Assembly: GCA_949358305.1 (NCBI GenBank)
Contig: OX442316.1
Location: forward strand, 3,844,001 to 3,908,000
Length of the DNA: 64,000 nucleotides
From: Strigamia acuminata
Taxonomy: Eukaryota; Arthropoda; Chilopoda; Geophilomorpha; Linotaeniidae
Direction: 5' to 3'
Made by a program: the position numbers and the translations under genes. Shown here in pieces: positions 47,001 through 57,680 of the stretch (within the stretch, counting starts at the first letter, position 1; every line of letters starts with the position of its first letter). The notes below the pieces were generated by a model, which saw only the letters and a program-made list of their open reading frames with translations, did no database searches and was not told the DNA's origin.

Positions 47001-48538
47001 TCACGGCGCGACCCGTCACGGGTTCCATATTCGGCATCGACGCTCGCTACCGGCTTCAAGCGTTCACGAGAGATTGGGCTTCCCAATTCCTCACGCGGCA
47101 AGTGGCCACGAGGACGGACAAAGACGCCGCGGAGGCCACCCTCCGCTTGCTGCTGCGGCGCCACGGAACCAGCAGTGCACTCGTGCACCCGGTCCCCCTC
47201 GCCTTCCTGTGCGACCTGGTCGACGCCGATTGGCCGCCTAAAGAGACCACCTTGACCGCCGTCTTCGCCACCATGGTCGAGAGACTGTGCGAAGAGTTTT
47301 GTGCGAGGCATGCAAGGTTCTGCAAAAGTCACGGGTTCGAAGGCCAAGGAATCTCCGACCACTTGGACGTTCTCGGAGAGATCGCTTGGAAAGGGCTGAA
47401 GGAAGGCAAACTCATCATCCCCGTGCGGGTCCTCAACCAGCAGTACGGCACCAAGAAGATGGACACACTGTTCCGCCTGGGCTTGTTGGGCGTGCACGAG
47501 AGCGAATCTGCGTTAGGTTCTACAAAACAAGCCGAGTTTGTTGCAAAGCCTCTGGCAGAGTTCATGGGCGCTTGGTGGTTGGCCAGCAAGGCGCGCAAGG
47601 AGGGCGAAGACCTCAAGCCTCTGCTCAGAGAGATCCACGTGGCCGACTTTTTCTACCAAATGACTAGCACGAAACGTCTGCACAACCCGAACGTATTCCA
47701 GTTCGCTTTCGGTCTGCTGTCGGAGCATCCGGAAGCGGCCGTCAGGCTCCTCAAGTCGCTGTGCGAGGACGCGCACACGGCGGCGCGCGACCACGAACTT
47801 TTCCCGTGGTGGTGTTCGTGTTACTCGTGCATCGACGAGGCCGGAGACGCCAGTATTACTTTAGCTTCCGCACTTCTGCCGTTCCTGGAACGCAAGATTC
47901 TAAGCCTCGACTTCGACCGGGGCAGAAACTCGGGCACGCGCGGCCTGGTGCAGGTGATGCGCGCGCAGCAGTCGTCGGGACGGGCGTACGGAGTGAGGTT
48001 CGAGTCCGGCGAAGCGTTGAAAGAACTGTTGTCGGATCTAGGGGAAGACCGGTACCGGTACGATTTGGTGGAGCTGCACATCGACTCTTGGGAGTGTTGG
48101 CAGGAAGATGAAGACTTTGTGACCATGTGCGCGCGCCTTCTCACTCAGTTCAGATGTCGGGTCCTTCGTCTCTCAATCCCACCCATGTTTTGCGCACAGG
48201 CACTGCACGAGAGTGTTCTCCCGCTGCTCGCCACGGCGGGGATCACGACGTTGGCTTTGGATTTCCACTTGGACCAGTTTGCTGCTCCGACCAACGCCAG
48301 CCTTTCTCACGATCAGGAGGACGAGGGCAGTCCGAAGATCGCCATGGATGACGTGGTGAGGGCAGTGGCCCGAGCTGTGTCCACGTGCAGGGAACTCCGA
48401 TATCTTCGCGTGCAATTTGCTGCTTGCCCAGATGTCCAGTTTGAGTGTAGCTCGCGCGCTTTGCAGAATTTAAATGAAGCAATCGACGCTCGTGGGCCAC
48501 GTCTTACCGTGGACCTCTCTTGGCCGTTTGTGGAATAA
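41071..48538 (+). CDS. NLR-like receptor: DZIP3-like HEPN + NACHT NTPase + leucine-rich C-terminus
   Basis: Proposed exons 41066-41351 (ATG at 41071), 43512-43903, 45610-45813 and 46395-48538 join in frame (phases 2, 1, 1) to 1006 aa. Residues about 20-175 follow the DZIP3/hRUL138-type HEPN pattern: ATLFPISGLPQIDRFDIPLV with the junction at R94, then VRHVYPIPDG, HEIIRLRALFAELR, MWMRLRAALLRL. The RNA-cleaving R-N-x4-H signature is degraded (R141 kept, N and H lost). A charged helical linker follows, then at the last junction AEFLKTRYKEIFSHYQPLGW and EQIYIELM, the usual lead-in to NACHT. NACHT: Walker A GEFSSGKST (361-369), Walker B LLLLDGTDE (434-442), a strongly acidic loop (467-482), sensor SILITARP (492-499). 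The last ~130 residues are leucine-patterned (LVELHID, CRVLRLSI, LRYLRV). Alternatively exon 3 reads on to TAA at 45854, giving a 305-aa HEPN-only protein. Likely a cytosolic STAND sensor. Confidence 0.8.
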
Positions 48539-48539
48539 A
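48534..48539 (+). terminator. AATAAA overlapping the stop codon
   Basis: The stop TAA of the NACHT exon lies inside GGAATAAAG, so a polyA-signal hexamer overlaps the end of the coding region. A very short 3' UTR is possible, though later signals could be used instead. Confidence 0.35.
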
Positions 48540-50590
48540 GAGACTCAGAACCCAAGTCGTAAATTTACGTTTTGCATTTTGGTTATTTATTTATTTGTTT
48601 GTTTCTACTTTTTATTAACTTTGTCTCACTCGTTTTTATAAGATTGAAAGATGGCTTCCATGTAATGTAATGACGGTTGGTTTATAATGATGCAAAACAC
48701 AAGAATGCGAGTTCTGATTTAAGACATTTATGGATTTGTGAGTTGAATTAATTTGGTAATATGGAAATTGAAAATGGGTTTTGCATTATTGTAAACTGGC
48801 GTTTAAAGGAATTAAAACTTCTCATTGTAATCTATTTCATGCCTATATTTAAGAAATAGTTTTGAGAGAGCGCCTTATACATGTAGTGAATTGTATTATA
48901 TCTTCATGCAATCAATAATGAATGATAGCAATAAGTTTTTCTGTAAATTCTCATTGTATAACTTTGGAATGTCAATTCTATCAATTTGTATTTGACAAAT
49001 TTTTCTGGAATTTTCTAACGACTGCTATTTTGGAATGTACAAAAAGAAACCAAGAAATGTACAAAAATGTACAAAAAAATGTCTGAATTTCATTTTTTTT
49101 TATCGAATCAAAGTATTACTAAATGCAAACAAAATTGAACCATTTGTTTAAATTTTTTATATATGTTTGTTTACTGACCAATCAAAAATAATGGCACATT
49201 GATTTTATAAGAATAATATTTTTATCATTGAAATCTTAAATTAAAGTGTAAATTGACAAATTTTAATCATTCCTTGTCCTCTGAAAATGTTTAGACCACT
49301 GTATAGCACCACTTGATGCAGTTTGGATACTTCCCAGTAGTTTTTAGTTTAGACATTCATTGCATTGTTGTAATAATTCAAGCAGTAACCTAAGTTAGGC
49401 CTAGTTTTAGGTTAATCAAAGTGTTCATCTATGCAGTTTGTAAAGAAAAGATAATTTTGTTCGTAGAAAATTCACATATTTTTCAAGACATTTCATGTAG
49501 GAATTTTGTGCATTGTTTTGCTCATTCATAAAATTATTGAGGAAATAAACACATTTGATTTGACGTGTCTTTGTGAAATGTGCTACACCAATATCAGAAG
49601 CAGAAGTGCAATTTGTAGATGCCAAAAATACATTTTTTACTTGCCAAAGTTTCTTTTTTAAATGCAAAAGTCCACCTTTCATGTGCAAAAGTCCACTTTT
49701 CATGTGGCCCATTTAAGCCTATTTAAGCCGGGCGTTACTAGTTGCATGGGGGGAAAATGAAGAATAATGTTGTTGTTGACACTATATGCCATGTGGGTAT
49801 ATTGGAGAGCTAAGAAGAGGTGCTATGTCACTTTAAGAGTGATATTGAACACGAAAATGATGGATGTTATGTTGTTGACATTATCTACGTAGAAAACAGT
49901 GATAAACATGAGCAAAATGTAAATAAATAATGCGCCAAATGGGCAGGAATAAAAAAAGAACTGCTGGGAAAATTGCAAGGTGTTGGCAAAAATTTTAGAG
50001 GCAATTAATGATGCTTTAATTCTGTGAGTGTAGTGGTTCTTTAATTGCCACCATACCTGTCGGTGTCATTAGTATATCTATTAATTTACTCCAGCACCAT
50101 CATTAATAATTAAGCATGAATTATTGATGAGGAAAATTGTGACACGATGCTAATTATGTTTTTGCTTTTAATTATTTCTTGGAATTATTGAAGAGAAAAT
50201 TAAATTCAACTGTTGCTCAATCTTCGTGTATATTGGATGAAATATCGTAGGATTATATCTGATTTGCTGTGCTTTTGCTGATCGAATCAATCGTATCGAT
50301 AAAATAATAAATCATGATTTAACACGGAGGAATTCTTGGCCAATCGGTTGTGTTCCATGAGTCAATTCAATTTAATAATTTACTCTATTCTTATTTATCT
50401 ATGGCGACATATTTATTTTAGAAACTTGAATGCAAAAATCAATTTTATTTCACGGCTATGGGTGGCGCTAGCTGACGATCAGCATTGAAAACCGAAAATT
50501 GCATCTACCATTTTGTGTTGGATATTTGGCGTCAACAATCACAGGATGGCGCTTGTGTCAGGCTAAACGATCTGGACGCGTGCAGTATCC
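48540..50590. other. Intergenic between the NLR-like gene and the LRR cluster
   Basis: AT-rich. A minus-strand frame near 49425-49712 has no recognisable content. No repeats of note. Confidence 0.35.
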
Positions 50591-50698
50591 AGCATACAGC
50601 ATCCAATCAGATGCTAATCCGTGTATTCATTTATTCGGTTATTCGATTTTTGAATAACATTTGTTAGCTGACTTGAACTGCCCAGGTTGAATTCCGAC
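50590..50698 (+). promoter_or_regulatory. Shared upstream block of the LRR genes
   Basis: All four LRR genes are preceded by about 110 conserved bases (also at 53050-53156, 55385-55491 and 57575-57680). They contain CCAATCA (CCAAT box), ATGCTAAT (octamer-like), TTATTCGATTTTTGAATAAC (inverted TTATTC/GAATAA) and GTTAGCTGACTTGAACTG just before the ATG. Conservation is seen; promoter function is inferred. Confidence 0.5.
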
Positions 50699-52048
50699 AT
50701 GCCGTACAGGAAACCAGTGTCGAGTCTGGAACACTTATGTGTGCAAATGATGATCACTCACTTTGATAGTATGCAAAGTCGACTATTACATCAACCCGCC
50801 ATATTTATTAACAATGTATATCGAAAGCTTCCGCGCACCGGTATAAAAAATTATTATGAGTCAGGTCGATGTTTGGATTCAGGCATTTTCGTTCATTCTC
50901 AAAGCGAATCATTATCCCATTTACATCAGTTCGATCTGTCCTTAGCTCCTCTTTTGGCAAAAATAGGTAACGTTTGCGACAATCTTTTAAATTTAGACTT
51001 ACGATACACTCGAGCAATTAAATCTGAATCCATAATCAGACTGCTGACAGATTTGCCACAAATCCAAACCTTAAATTTTGACGGTCTTTCGGAGTGCACG
51101 GATCAAGTTGTGGCTGCAATTAGCACTCATTGTCCACGATTACGAAGTCTCTTCATGTGGAATTGCGAAAATTTCACCGACATTGGTGCTCATTTATTAC
51201 GCACAATGGAACTAGAGGACTTGGATGTTTGCGGGACAAGTGTCACAGTCGACGGATGTTTTTACATTCTTAACAATTTGCCTCTTTTAGAATGGTTTGA
51301 CAATGATCACTGGATCGAGTTATTCGAAAAAGCCAACTCCAACGAAACTCTCCGTACGTACGATGCCCTATTACTTAATCCACTTCACGACATGGAGTCT
51401 ATCCTTGCATTAAGCTTCGTCGATATGACCACTCGATTTCCACGTTTGTGCGGCTTAGCTGTTTCTTCTTTGGCACAGTTTGATACGATGGGTGAATCGA
51501 TGCAACACGTGATCGAGCTAATCCTGTTTGAAATGCCAGAATTAATCGATCTTGGGCTTATTGATCGTTTATGTCCAAAGTTAAAGCAACTACGAATTTC
51601 CATGTGTTGGATTAATGATGCAAGTATTAGCGACAATCCATTCAGAAACTTACATTTGCTAGATGTGCGATATGTGGGCAACGAAGAACACGACGACATT
51701 ACTGAATCACTAATGCCGAACGTATTGGTCAAATTGCCCAATTTAGGAAATTTGCAATTGAGGGGGTATCTTAGTTCTGAGAATAGTATTTCTAGCAACT
51801 TTATTTCAAACCTTGTTGACTTGGACATCTTTCGAAAGCTTGAAGTTTTATTACTAACTGCATTTCACTTTAATTTAATGGCAATTTTAAAATTGATTGG
51901 AATGCACAGTCCGTTGAATGAGTTAGGGTTAACAGAATGTTTCGATACTGACATTTCAGATTACATTGCAATTCAAACTTATGTAAAAAACAACAATTTG
52001 AATTTAAAAGTTGATTATAAACCCATATCAAATGATTTAGAACAATGA
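50699..52048 (+). CDS. LRR protein with VHL-box-like N-terminus, copy 1
   Basis: Intronless, 449 aa from ATG 50699 (MPYRKPVSSL). The N-terminus SSLEHLCVQMMITHFDSM resembles the VHL box (SLxxLCxxxV) of ZYG11/ZER1-type Cullin-2 adaptors. After it come irregular leucine-rich repeats: LLNLDLRYTRAIKSES, IQTLNFDGLSECTD, CPRLRSLFMWNCENFTDIG (cysteine-containing repeat), ELEDLDVCGTSVT, LKQLRISMCWINDAS, NLHLLDVRYVG, LGNLQLRGYLSSE, LEVLLLTAFHFN. No signal peptide or membrane helix, so probably cytosolic. Specific binding partners are unknown. Proposed role: substrate receptor of an E3 ligase or another LRR recognition protein. Confidence 0.85.
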   Translation: MPYRKPVSSLEHLCVQMMITHFDSMQSRLLHQPAIFINNVYRKLPRTGIKNYYESGRCLDSGIFVHSQSESLSHLHQFDLSLAPLLAKIGNVCDNLLNLDLRYTRAIKSESIIRLLTDLPQIQTLNFDGLSECTDQVVAAISTHCPRLRSLFMWNCENFTDIGAHLLRTMELEDLDVCGTSVTVDGCFYILNNLPLLEWFDNDHWIELFEKANSNETLRTYDALLLNPLHDMESILALSFVDMTTRFPRLCGLAVSSLAQFDTMGESMQHVIELILFEMPELIDLGLIDRLCPKLKQLRISMCWINDASISDNPFRNLHLLDVRYVGNEEHDDITESLMPNVLVKLPNLGNLQLRGYLSSENSISSNFISNLVDLDIFRKLEVLLLTAFHFNLMAILKLIGMHSPLNELGLTECFDTDISDYIAIQTYVKNNNLNLKVDYKPISNDLEQ

Positions 52049-52264
52049 GAAAATACCGTAACCACTTTTGTTAGTCTTTTTCTCATTACAATTTTAACAC
52101 TAAAAAAGATGCAATCTCACACAAACCATTTTGTAGCACGATATATTTTAATTATTCCGCACTGTGAATCTAAAAGCGAGTCATCTCTTCATCAGTGATA
52201 TTATTTAATAAATAAAACAATGTGACAGAATTTTTATTATTTTTACTGTGAATTTGGTTCAACT

Positions 52265-52314
52265 GGCACAGACTGCAAAATACTTTTACATTTTTTGAAT
52301 CAAATAATTTAGGT
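52265..52314 (+). pseudogene. SLC26 exon fragment behind LRR copy 1
   Basis: GCACAGACTGCAAAATACTT then a stretch ending AATTTAGGTAA matches parts of the intact SLC26 exon at 63771-63969 (GCGCAGACTGCCAAAGG ... AATTTAGGTAA). The shortest of four such relics. Confidence 0.55.
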
Positions 52315-53156
52315 AACATAAGAAGGTTAAACGTGCCTAACTTCCAGTCACAGATGGTTTGGTAATCCAAGTTTAAAATTACACTTTTGAAGTTATTAAA
52401 CCGGCTTAGTTAACTCCAGTTTACAAAAGTCACGTACATTATTAGAACCTATGACATCACAATCACTAAAAGTGGCTGCCAATGGCTGCAATGATGTCAT
52501 AGACTGTCATTGCTACAGCCAGAATTTTAGAAATTATGACGTTTTCTCCCTTTGGACCTCAAAGTGTCTGTCCTGGACTTCTCGGCTCTGCGCTGTCGTT
52601 CTCATTGCAAACCCATACACAAACACCTGTATTTACACATATAAAAAGTTCAAAATTCTGTTTAACCTTAACCTCAAACTTTTCCTGTATTTTTACTCCA
52701 TTGGAGTGCTGTTAATGAATAAATAATCTGTTGTAGTTTATGTGACACGTGTTTTTAATTTATGATTTAACTGTAACATTAGATAATTTTTAAAGTAATT
52801 ACCGGCACGATCAAAGCTATTTAATTTTTTGTTTACGACTTTCAATTAATTTTTATTTTTAATTTTTTTTTATATGGAACTGCAATTATTGTTGCAAGTA
52901 TGCTCAATTAAAGATGGATACAGCAGATACGTAACATACGAACGATAATAAAGCTTTTTACTGGTTTCAACGTATTTATTTTCGCGCCACCAATCACAGT
53001 GGGCCCTTGTGTCGAGAAGAACGATAATCTGTGATTTGGATACGTTTAGCATGCAGCAACCAATCAGATGCTAATCCGTGTATTCATTTATTCGGTTTAT
53101 TTGATTTTTGAATAACACTTGTTAGCTGACTTGAACTGCGCAGGTTGAATTCCGAC

Positions 53157-54470
53157 ATGCCGTTCAGGAAACCAGTGTCGATTCTGGAAGACTTATGTTT
53201 GCAAATAGTGATCACTCACTTTGATAGTATGCAAAGTCGACTATTACATCAACCTGCCACGTTTATTAACAATGTATACCGAAAACTTTCGCGTATAAAA
53301 AATTACGATTCAAGTCGATGTTTGGATTCAGATATTTTTGTTCATTCTCAAAGCGACTCATTACGCCATTTAGATCAGTTCCATCTGTCCTTAACTTCTC
53401 TTTTGGTAAGAATAAGTAACGTTTGCGACAATCTTTTAAATTTAGACTTACGATACGTTCGAGCAGCAATTCAATCTGAATCCCTAATCAGACTGCTGAC
53501 ACATTTGCCACGAATCCAAACCTTAGACTTTCACGGCCTTTCGACATGCACAGATCAAGTTGTGGCTGCAATTAGCACTCATTGTCCTCGATTACGAAGT
53601 CTCGACATCTCGTTTTGCGAAAATTTCACCGACATTGGTGCTGATTCATTCAGCACAATGGAACTAGAGAACTTGAATGTTTGCAACACAAGTGTCACAG
53701 TCGACGGATGTTTTTACATTCTTAACAAGTTGCCTCTTTTAGAATGTTTTGAAAATGATCACTGGATCGGGTTATTCGAAAAAGCCAATTCCAACAAAAC
53801 TTTCCGTACGTATGATGCCCTAGTAGTTAATCCACTGGAGGACGATGTATTAGGCTTCGCCGATATGACCACTCGATTTCCACGTTTGTGCGGCTTAGCT
53901 GCTTGTTCGTTGGAACAGTTAAATACGATGGGCGAATCGATGCAACGAGTGACCAAGCTAATCCTGTTTGAAATGACAGAAATTGATATTGGGCTTATCG
54001 ATCGCTTGTGTCCAATGGTAGGACAATTGCAATTTAACGATTGTTGCATCAATGAGGCTAGTATTAGCCACAGTCCATTCAGGAACCTATACCTGCTAGA
54101 TGTGCGAGGTGTCGGCAACAAAGATCTCGTCGACATTACTGAGTCCCAAATGCAGAAGTTATTGGTAAATTTGCCCAATTTAAATCATTTGCAATTGATG
54201 GGGTTTGATGGGAGCATTTCAAGCAACTTTATTTCAAACCTTGTTGACTTGGACATCTTTCAAGAGCTTAAAGTTTTATTACTAACTTCATTTTACTTTA
54301 ATTTAACGGCAATTTTAAAATTGATTGGAATGCACAGTCCGTTGGATGAGTTAGGGTTAACAGAGTGTTACGATACTGACATTTCAGATTACATTGCAAT
54401 TCAAACTTACGTAAAAGACAACAACTTGAATTTAGAAGTTGATTATAGCTCCATTCAAGATGAACACTAA
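53157..54470 (+). CDS. LRR protein with VHL-box-like N-terminus, copy 2
   Basis: Intronless, 437 aa from ATG 53157 (MPFRKPVSIL). VHL-box-like ILEDLCLQIVITHFDSM, then LRRs ending CYDTDISDYIAIQTYVKDNN. The N-terminal half is like copy 1 (HGLSTCTD), while the C-terminal half is like copy 4 (SQMQKLLVNLPNLNHL), so the gene is a mosaic. The frame is intact throughout. Confidence 0.85.
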   Translation: MPFRKPVSILEDLCLQIVITHFDSMQSRLLHQPATFINNVYRKLSRIKNYDSSRCLDSDIFVHSQSDSLRHLDQFHLSLTSLLVRISNVCDNLLNLDLRYVRAAIQSESLIRLLTHLPRIQTLDFHGLSTCTDQVVAAISTHCPRLRSLDISFCENFTDIGADSFSTMELENLNVCNTSVTVDGCFYILNKLPLLECFENDHWIGLFEKANSNKTFRTYDALVVNPLEDDVLGFADMTTRFPRLCGLAACSLEQLNTMGESMQRVTKLILFEMTEIDIGLIDRLCPMVGQLQFNDCCINEASISHSPFRNLYLLDVRGVGNKDLVDITESQMQKLLVNLPNLNHLQLMGFDGSISSNFISNLVDLDIFQELKVLLLTSFYFNLTAILKLIGMHSPLDELGLTECYDTDISDYIAIQTYVKDNNLNLEVDYSSIQDEH

Positions 54471-54640
54471 TAAAATTATTGCAATTTCACACTTACCGTT
54501 TTGTAACAAGTGTATTTTAATTATTCCGCACTAAACTTGAATCTAGAAGCGAGTCATCTCTTCATCAGTGATATTATTGAATAAATAAAACGATATGACA
54601 GAATTTTAATTATTTTTTCTGTAAATTTGGTTCAACTGGC

Positions 54641-54743
54641 AAATATTCATGATGGGCTTATTAACCTGAGCCCAGACTGCAAAATGCTTTTACATTTTTT
54701 TAATCAAATATTTTTATTTTTATTAGGGCTACTTAATTTAGGT
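54641..54743 (+). pseudogene. SLC26 exon fragment behind LRR copy 2
   Basis: ATGATGGGCTTATTAACC, then CCCAGACTGCAAAATGC, then TTTTTATTAGGGCTACTTAA and TTTAGGTAA align in order with the intact exon (ATCATGGGTTTGTTAACG ... GCGCAGACTGCCAAAGG ... ATTAGGCATACTTAATTTAG). In-frame stops and a deletion of about 15 bases. Confidence 0.75.
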
Positions 54744-54837
54744 AAATTAGGAAAAGAAGCTAAAACGTGCCTAACTTCCCACGCAACAGATGGTTTGGTA
54801 ATCCAAGTTTAAAATCACACTTTTGCAAAAGACAATT

Positions 54838-54965
54838 AGTAGATTTACTTTTGGGTTTTTCACACTCTTCGTGGGTTGTCGTTTTACCCGGTAAAGATGC
54901 AAGGTAAATTCAAGCCCTTTTTGGGTTAATATACGGACGTTGGAATCGTCGGAATCCTCTGCCAT
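54838..54965 (-). other. Short coding-like fragment, possibly from a retroelement
   Basis: On minus, an ATG frame reads MAEDSDDSNVRILTQKGLEF and then LHLYRVKRQ. The motif LTQKGLEF resembles the start of proteins linked to BEL/Pao-type elements (LTEKG...). No continuation, LTR or start context was found. It occurs only behind LRR copy 2. Confidence 0.2.
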
Positions 54966-55491
54966 GTTTGAGGTGTTGGCACTGTCAGATCTTCAGCAAT
55001 GACACACGAATTGATTTCAGTAGATAAATGTTGCTTTTAATCTCCAGGCGTTAGTCAAAGTTACGATAATAATTTCGCTTTTCACCAAATGTTCAACATC
55101 TCTCTTCTTAATGTTCTTTTTGAATTGCTCGTTTTCTATCATTATTGTCTTTTTACATTTCTGCGTGTATTGTTATAGTTGTCACTACATTGTATAATAT
55201 TATTTCAGTTTTCACACGAGTCACAATAAAAATATGCGATCATATACGTGTTTATTAGGATTAATGATTATTATTAACCGAATCATAACAGGCACGGATG
55301 TCATAATTTGTCGCAAGTTGGCGCAGTTGTAGCAATAATATTGCAAAACCCATGCCGCGGTTTCTAACGATTGGGATACGTTTAGCATGCAGCAACCAAT
55401 CATATGCTAATCCGTGTAGTCATCTATTCGTTTATTCGATTTTTGAATAACACTTGTTAGCTGACTTGATCTGCCCAGGTTAAATTCCAAC

Positions 55492-56814
55492 ATGCCGTAC
55501 AGGAAACCAGTGTCGAGTCTGGAAGACTTATGTTTGCAAATGGTGATCACTCACTTTGATAGTCTGCAAAGCCGACTATTACATCAACCTGCCGTATTTA
55601 TTAACAATGTGTACCGAAAGCTTCCGCATAGAGGAATATCAAATTACATGTCAAGTCGATGTTTGGATTCAGACATTGTCGTTAATTCTGGAAGCGAATC
55701 ATTATCCCATTTACACGAGTTCGATCTGTCCGAAGCTCGTCTTTTGGCAAGAATAGGGAACGTTTGCGACAATCTTTTAAATTTAGACTTACAATTCGAT
55801 CAAGTAATTCAATCTGAATCCGTAATCAGACTGCTGATGGATTTGCCACGAATCCAAACCTTAAACTTTGAAGGTCCGGCATGCACGGATCTAGTTGTGG
55901 CTGCAATTAGCATTCATTGTCCACGATTACGAAGTCTCGACATCTCGAATTGCAAAAATTTTACCGACATTGGTGCTTACTTATTAAGCACAAAAGAACT
56001 AGAGAACTTGAATGTTTGCGGGACAAGTGTCACACTGGACGGATGTTTTTACATTCTTAACAAGTTGCCTCTTTTAGAATGTTTTGAAAATATTCACTGG
56101 ATCGAGTTATTCGAAAAAGTCAATTCAAACGAAACATTCCGTACGTATGACATATTACATAATCCATTTGAGGACCAGAATGTTATTCTTGAATTAAGCT
56201 TCGCCGATATGACCACTCGATTTCCACGTTTGTGCGGCTTAGCTGTTACTTCTTTGGCACAGTTTGATACGATGGGTGAATCGATGCAACACGTGATCGA
56301 GCTAATCCTGTTTGAAATGCCAGAATTAATCGATCTTGGGCTTATTGATCGTTTATGTCCAAAGTTAGAGAAACTACGAATTTCCGTGTGTCGCGTTAAT
56401 GATTCAAGTATTAGCGACAATCTATTCAGAAACCTAAATCTGCTAGATGTGCGATATGTGGGCAACGAAGAACACGACGACATTACTGAATCACTAATGC
56501 TGAAAGTATTGGTCAAATTGCCCAATTTAGGAAATTTGCAATTGAGGGGGTATCTTAGTTCTGAGGATAGTATTTCAAGCAACTTTATTTCAAACCTTGT
56601 TGACCTGGACATCTTTCGAAAGCTTGAAGTTTTATTAGTAACTTCATTTCACTTTAATTTAACGGCAATTTTAAAATTGATTGGAATGCGCAGTCCTTTG
56701 AATGAGTTAGGGTTAACAGAATGTTACGATACTGACATTTCAGATTACATCGCAATTCAAACTTATGTAAAAAACAACAATTTGAATTTACAAGTTGATT
56801 TTAGCCCCTTTTAA
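55492..56814 (+). CDS. LRR protein with VHL-box-like N-terminus, copy 3
   Basis: Intronless, 440 aa from ATG 55492. VHL-box-like SSLEDLCLQMVITHFDSL, then the same LRR series. N-terminal half like copy 4 (NFEGPACTD), C-terminal half like copy 1 (NLGNLQLRGYLSSE). The end is slightly shorter (LNLQVDFSPF). Confidence 0.85.
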   Translation: MPYRKPVSSLEDLCLQMVITHFDSLQSRLLHQPAVFINNVYRKLPHRGISNYMSSRCLDSDIVVNSGSESLSHLHEFDLSEARLLARIGNVCDNLLNLDLQFDQVIQSESVIRLLMDLPRIQTLNFEGPACTDLVVAAISIHCPRLRSLDISNCKNFTDIGAYLLSTKELENLNVCGTSVTLDGCFYILNKLPLLECFENIHWIELFEKVNSNETFRTYDILHNPFEDQNVILELSFADMTTRFPRLCGLAVTSLAQFDTMGESMQHVIELILFEMPELIDLGLIDRLCPKLEKLRISVCRVNDSSISDNLFRNLNLLDVRYVGNEEHDDITESLMLKVLVKLPNLGNLQLRGYLSSEDSISSNFISNLVDLDIFRKLEVLLVTSFHFNLTAILKLIGMRSPLNELGLTECYDTDISDYIAIQTYVKNNNLNLQVDFSPF

Positions 56815-57056
56815 GATGATTTATGTTAGTACAATGAGAATATAACCACTTTTGTCAGTCTTGTCTGATCGTAATTTGAACACTAATAAAGCTATTGCAA
56901 TTTGACACAAACCATTTTGTAACAAGTGTATTTTAATTATTCCGCGCTCAACTTGAATTTAAAAGCGAGTTATCTCGTTATCAGTGATATTATTGAATAA
57001 ATAAAACAATATGACAGAATTTTCATTATTTTTACTGTGAATTTGGTTCAACTGGC

Positions 57057-57159
57057 AATTATTCATGATGGGTTTATTAACCTGAGCACAGACTGCAAAA
57101 TGCTTTGACATTTTTTAAATCAAATATTTTTATTTTTATTAGGGCTACTCAATTTAGGA
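57057..57159 (+). pseudogene. SLC26 exon fragment behind LRR copy 3
   Basis: ATGATGGGTTTATTAACC, GCACAGACTGCAAAATGC, TTTTTATTAGGGCTACTCAA, TTTAGG in the order of the intact SLC26 exon, with the same deletion and stop as the relic behind copy 2. Confidence 0.75.
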
Positions 57160-57680
57160 AACATAAGGAGCTAAAACGTGCCTAACTTCCAGTCACAGGT
57201 CTTCCCACGCCACAGATAGTTTGGTAATCCAGGTTTAAAATCACATTTTTGAAGTTATTGCATATACAGTATAACACAAGTTTATTATTTATGATTTAAC
57301 TGTAACATTAGATAATTTTTTAAATAATTACTGATACGATAAAAGTTATTTAATTGTTTGTTTACGACTTTTGATTGATTTTATATTTTAATTTTTTTTT
57401 ATATGGTACTGCAATTATTGTTGCAACTATGCTCAATTAAAGATGGATACAGCAGATGCGTAACCTACGAACGATGATGAAGCTTTTTACTGGTTTCAAT
57501 GTACGGTATTTATTTTTTGCGCCACTAATCATAGGTGGCGCTTGTGCCGGGAAGAACGATTTGGATGTGTTTAGCATGCAGCAACCAATCAGATGCTAAT
57601 CCGTGTATTCATTTATTCGGTTATTCGATTTTTGAATAACACTTGTTAGCTGACTTGAACTGCCCAGGTGAAATTCCAAC

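Noticed and set aside
46793-47497. 234-codon open frame antisense to the NACHT exon
   Set aside because: It is the GC-rich shadow of a well-supported coding exon; its valine-rich run is the complement of the acidic loop.
49425-49712. 95-codon minus-strand frame
   Set aside because: Its repetitive start comes from a short direct repeat (TGCAAAAGTCCAC); no other support.
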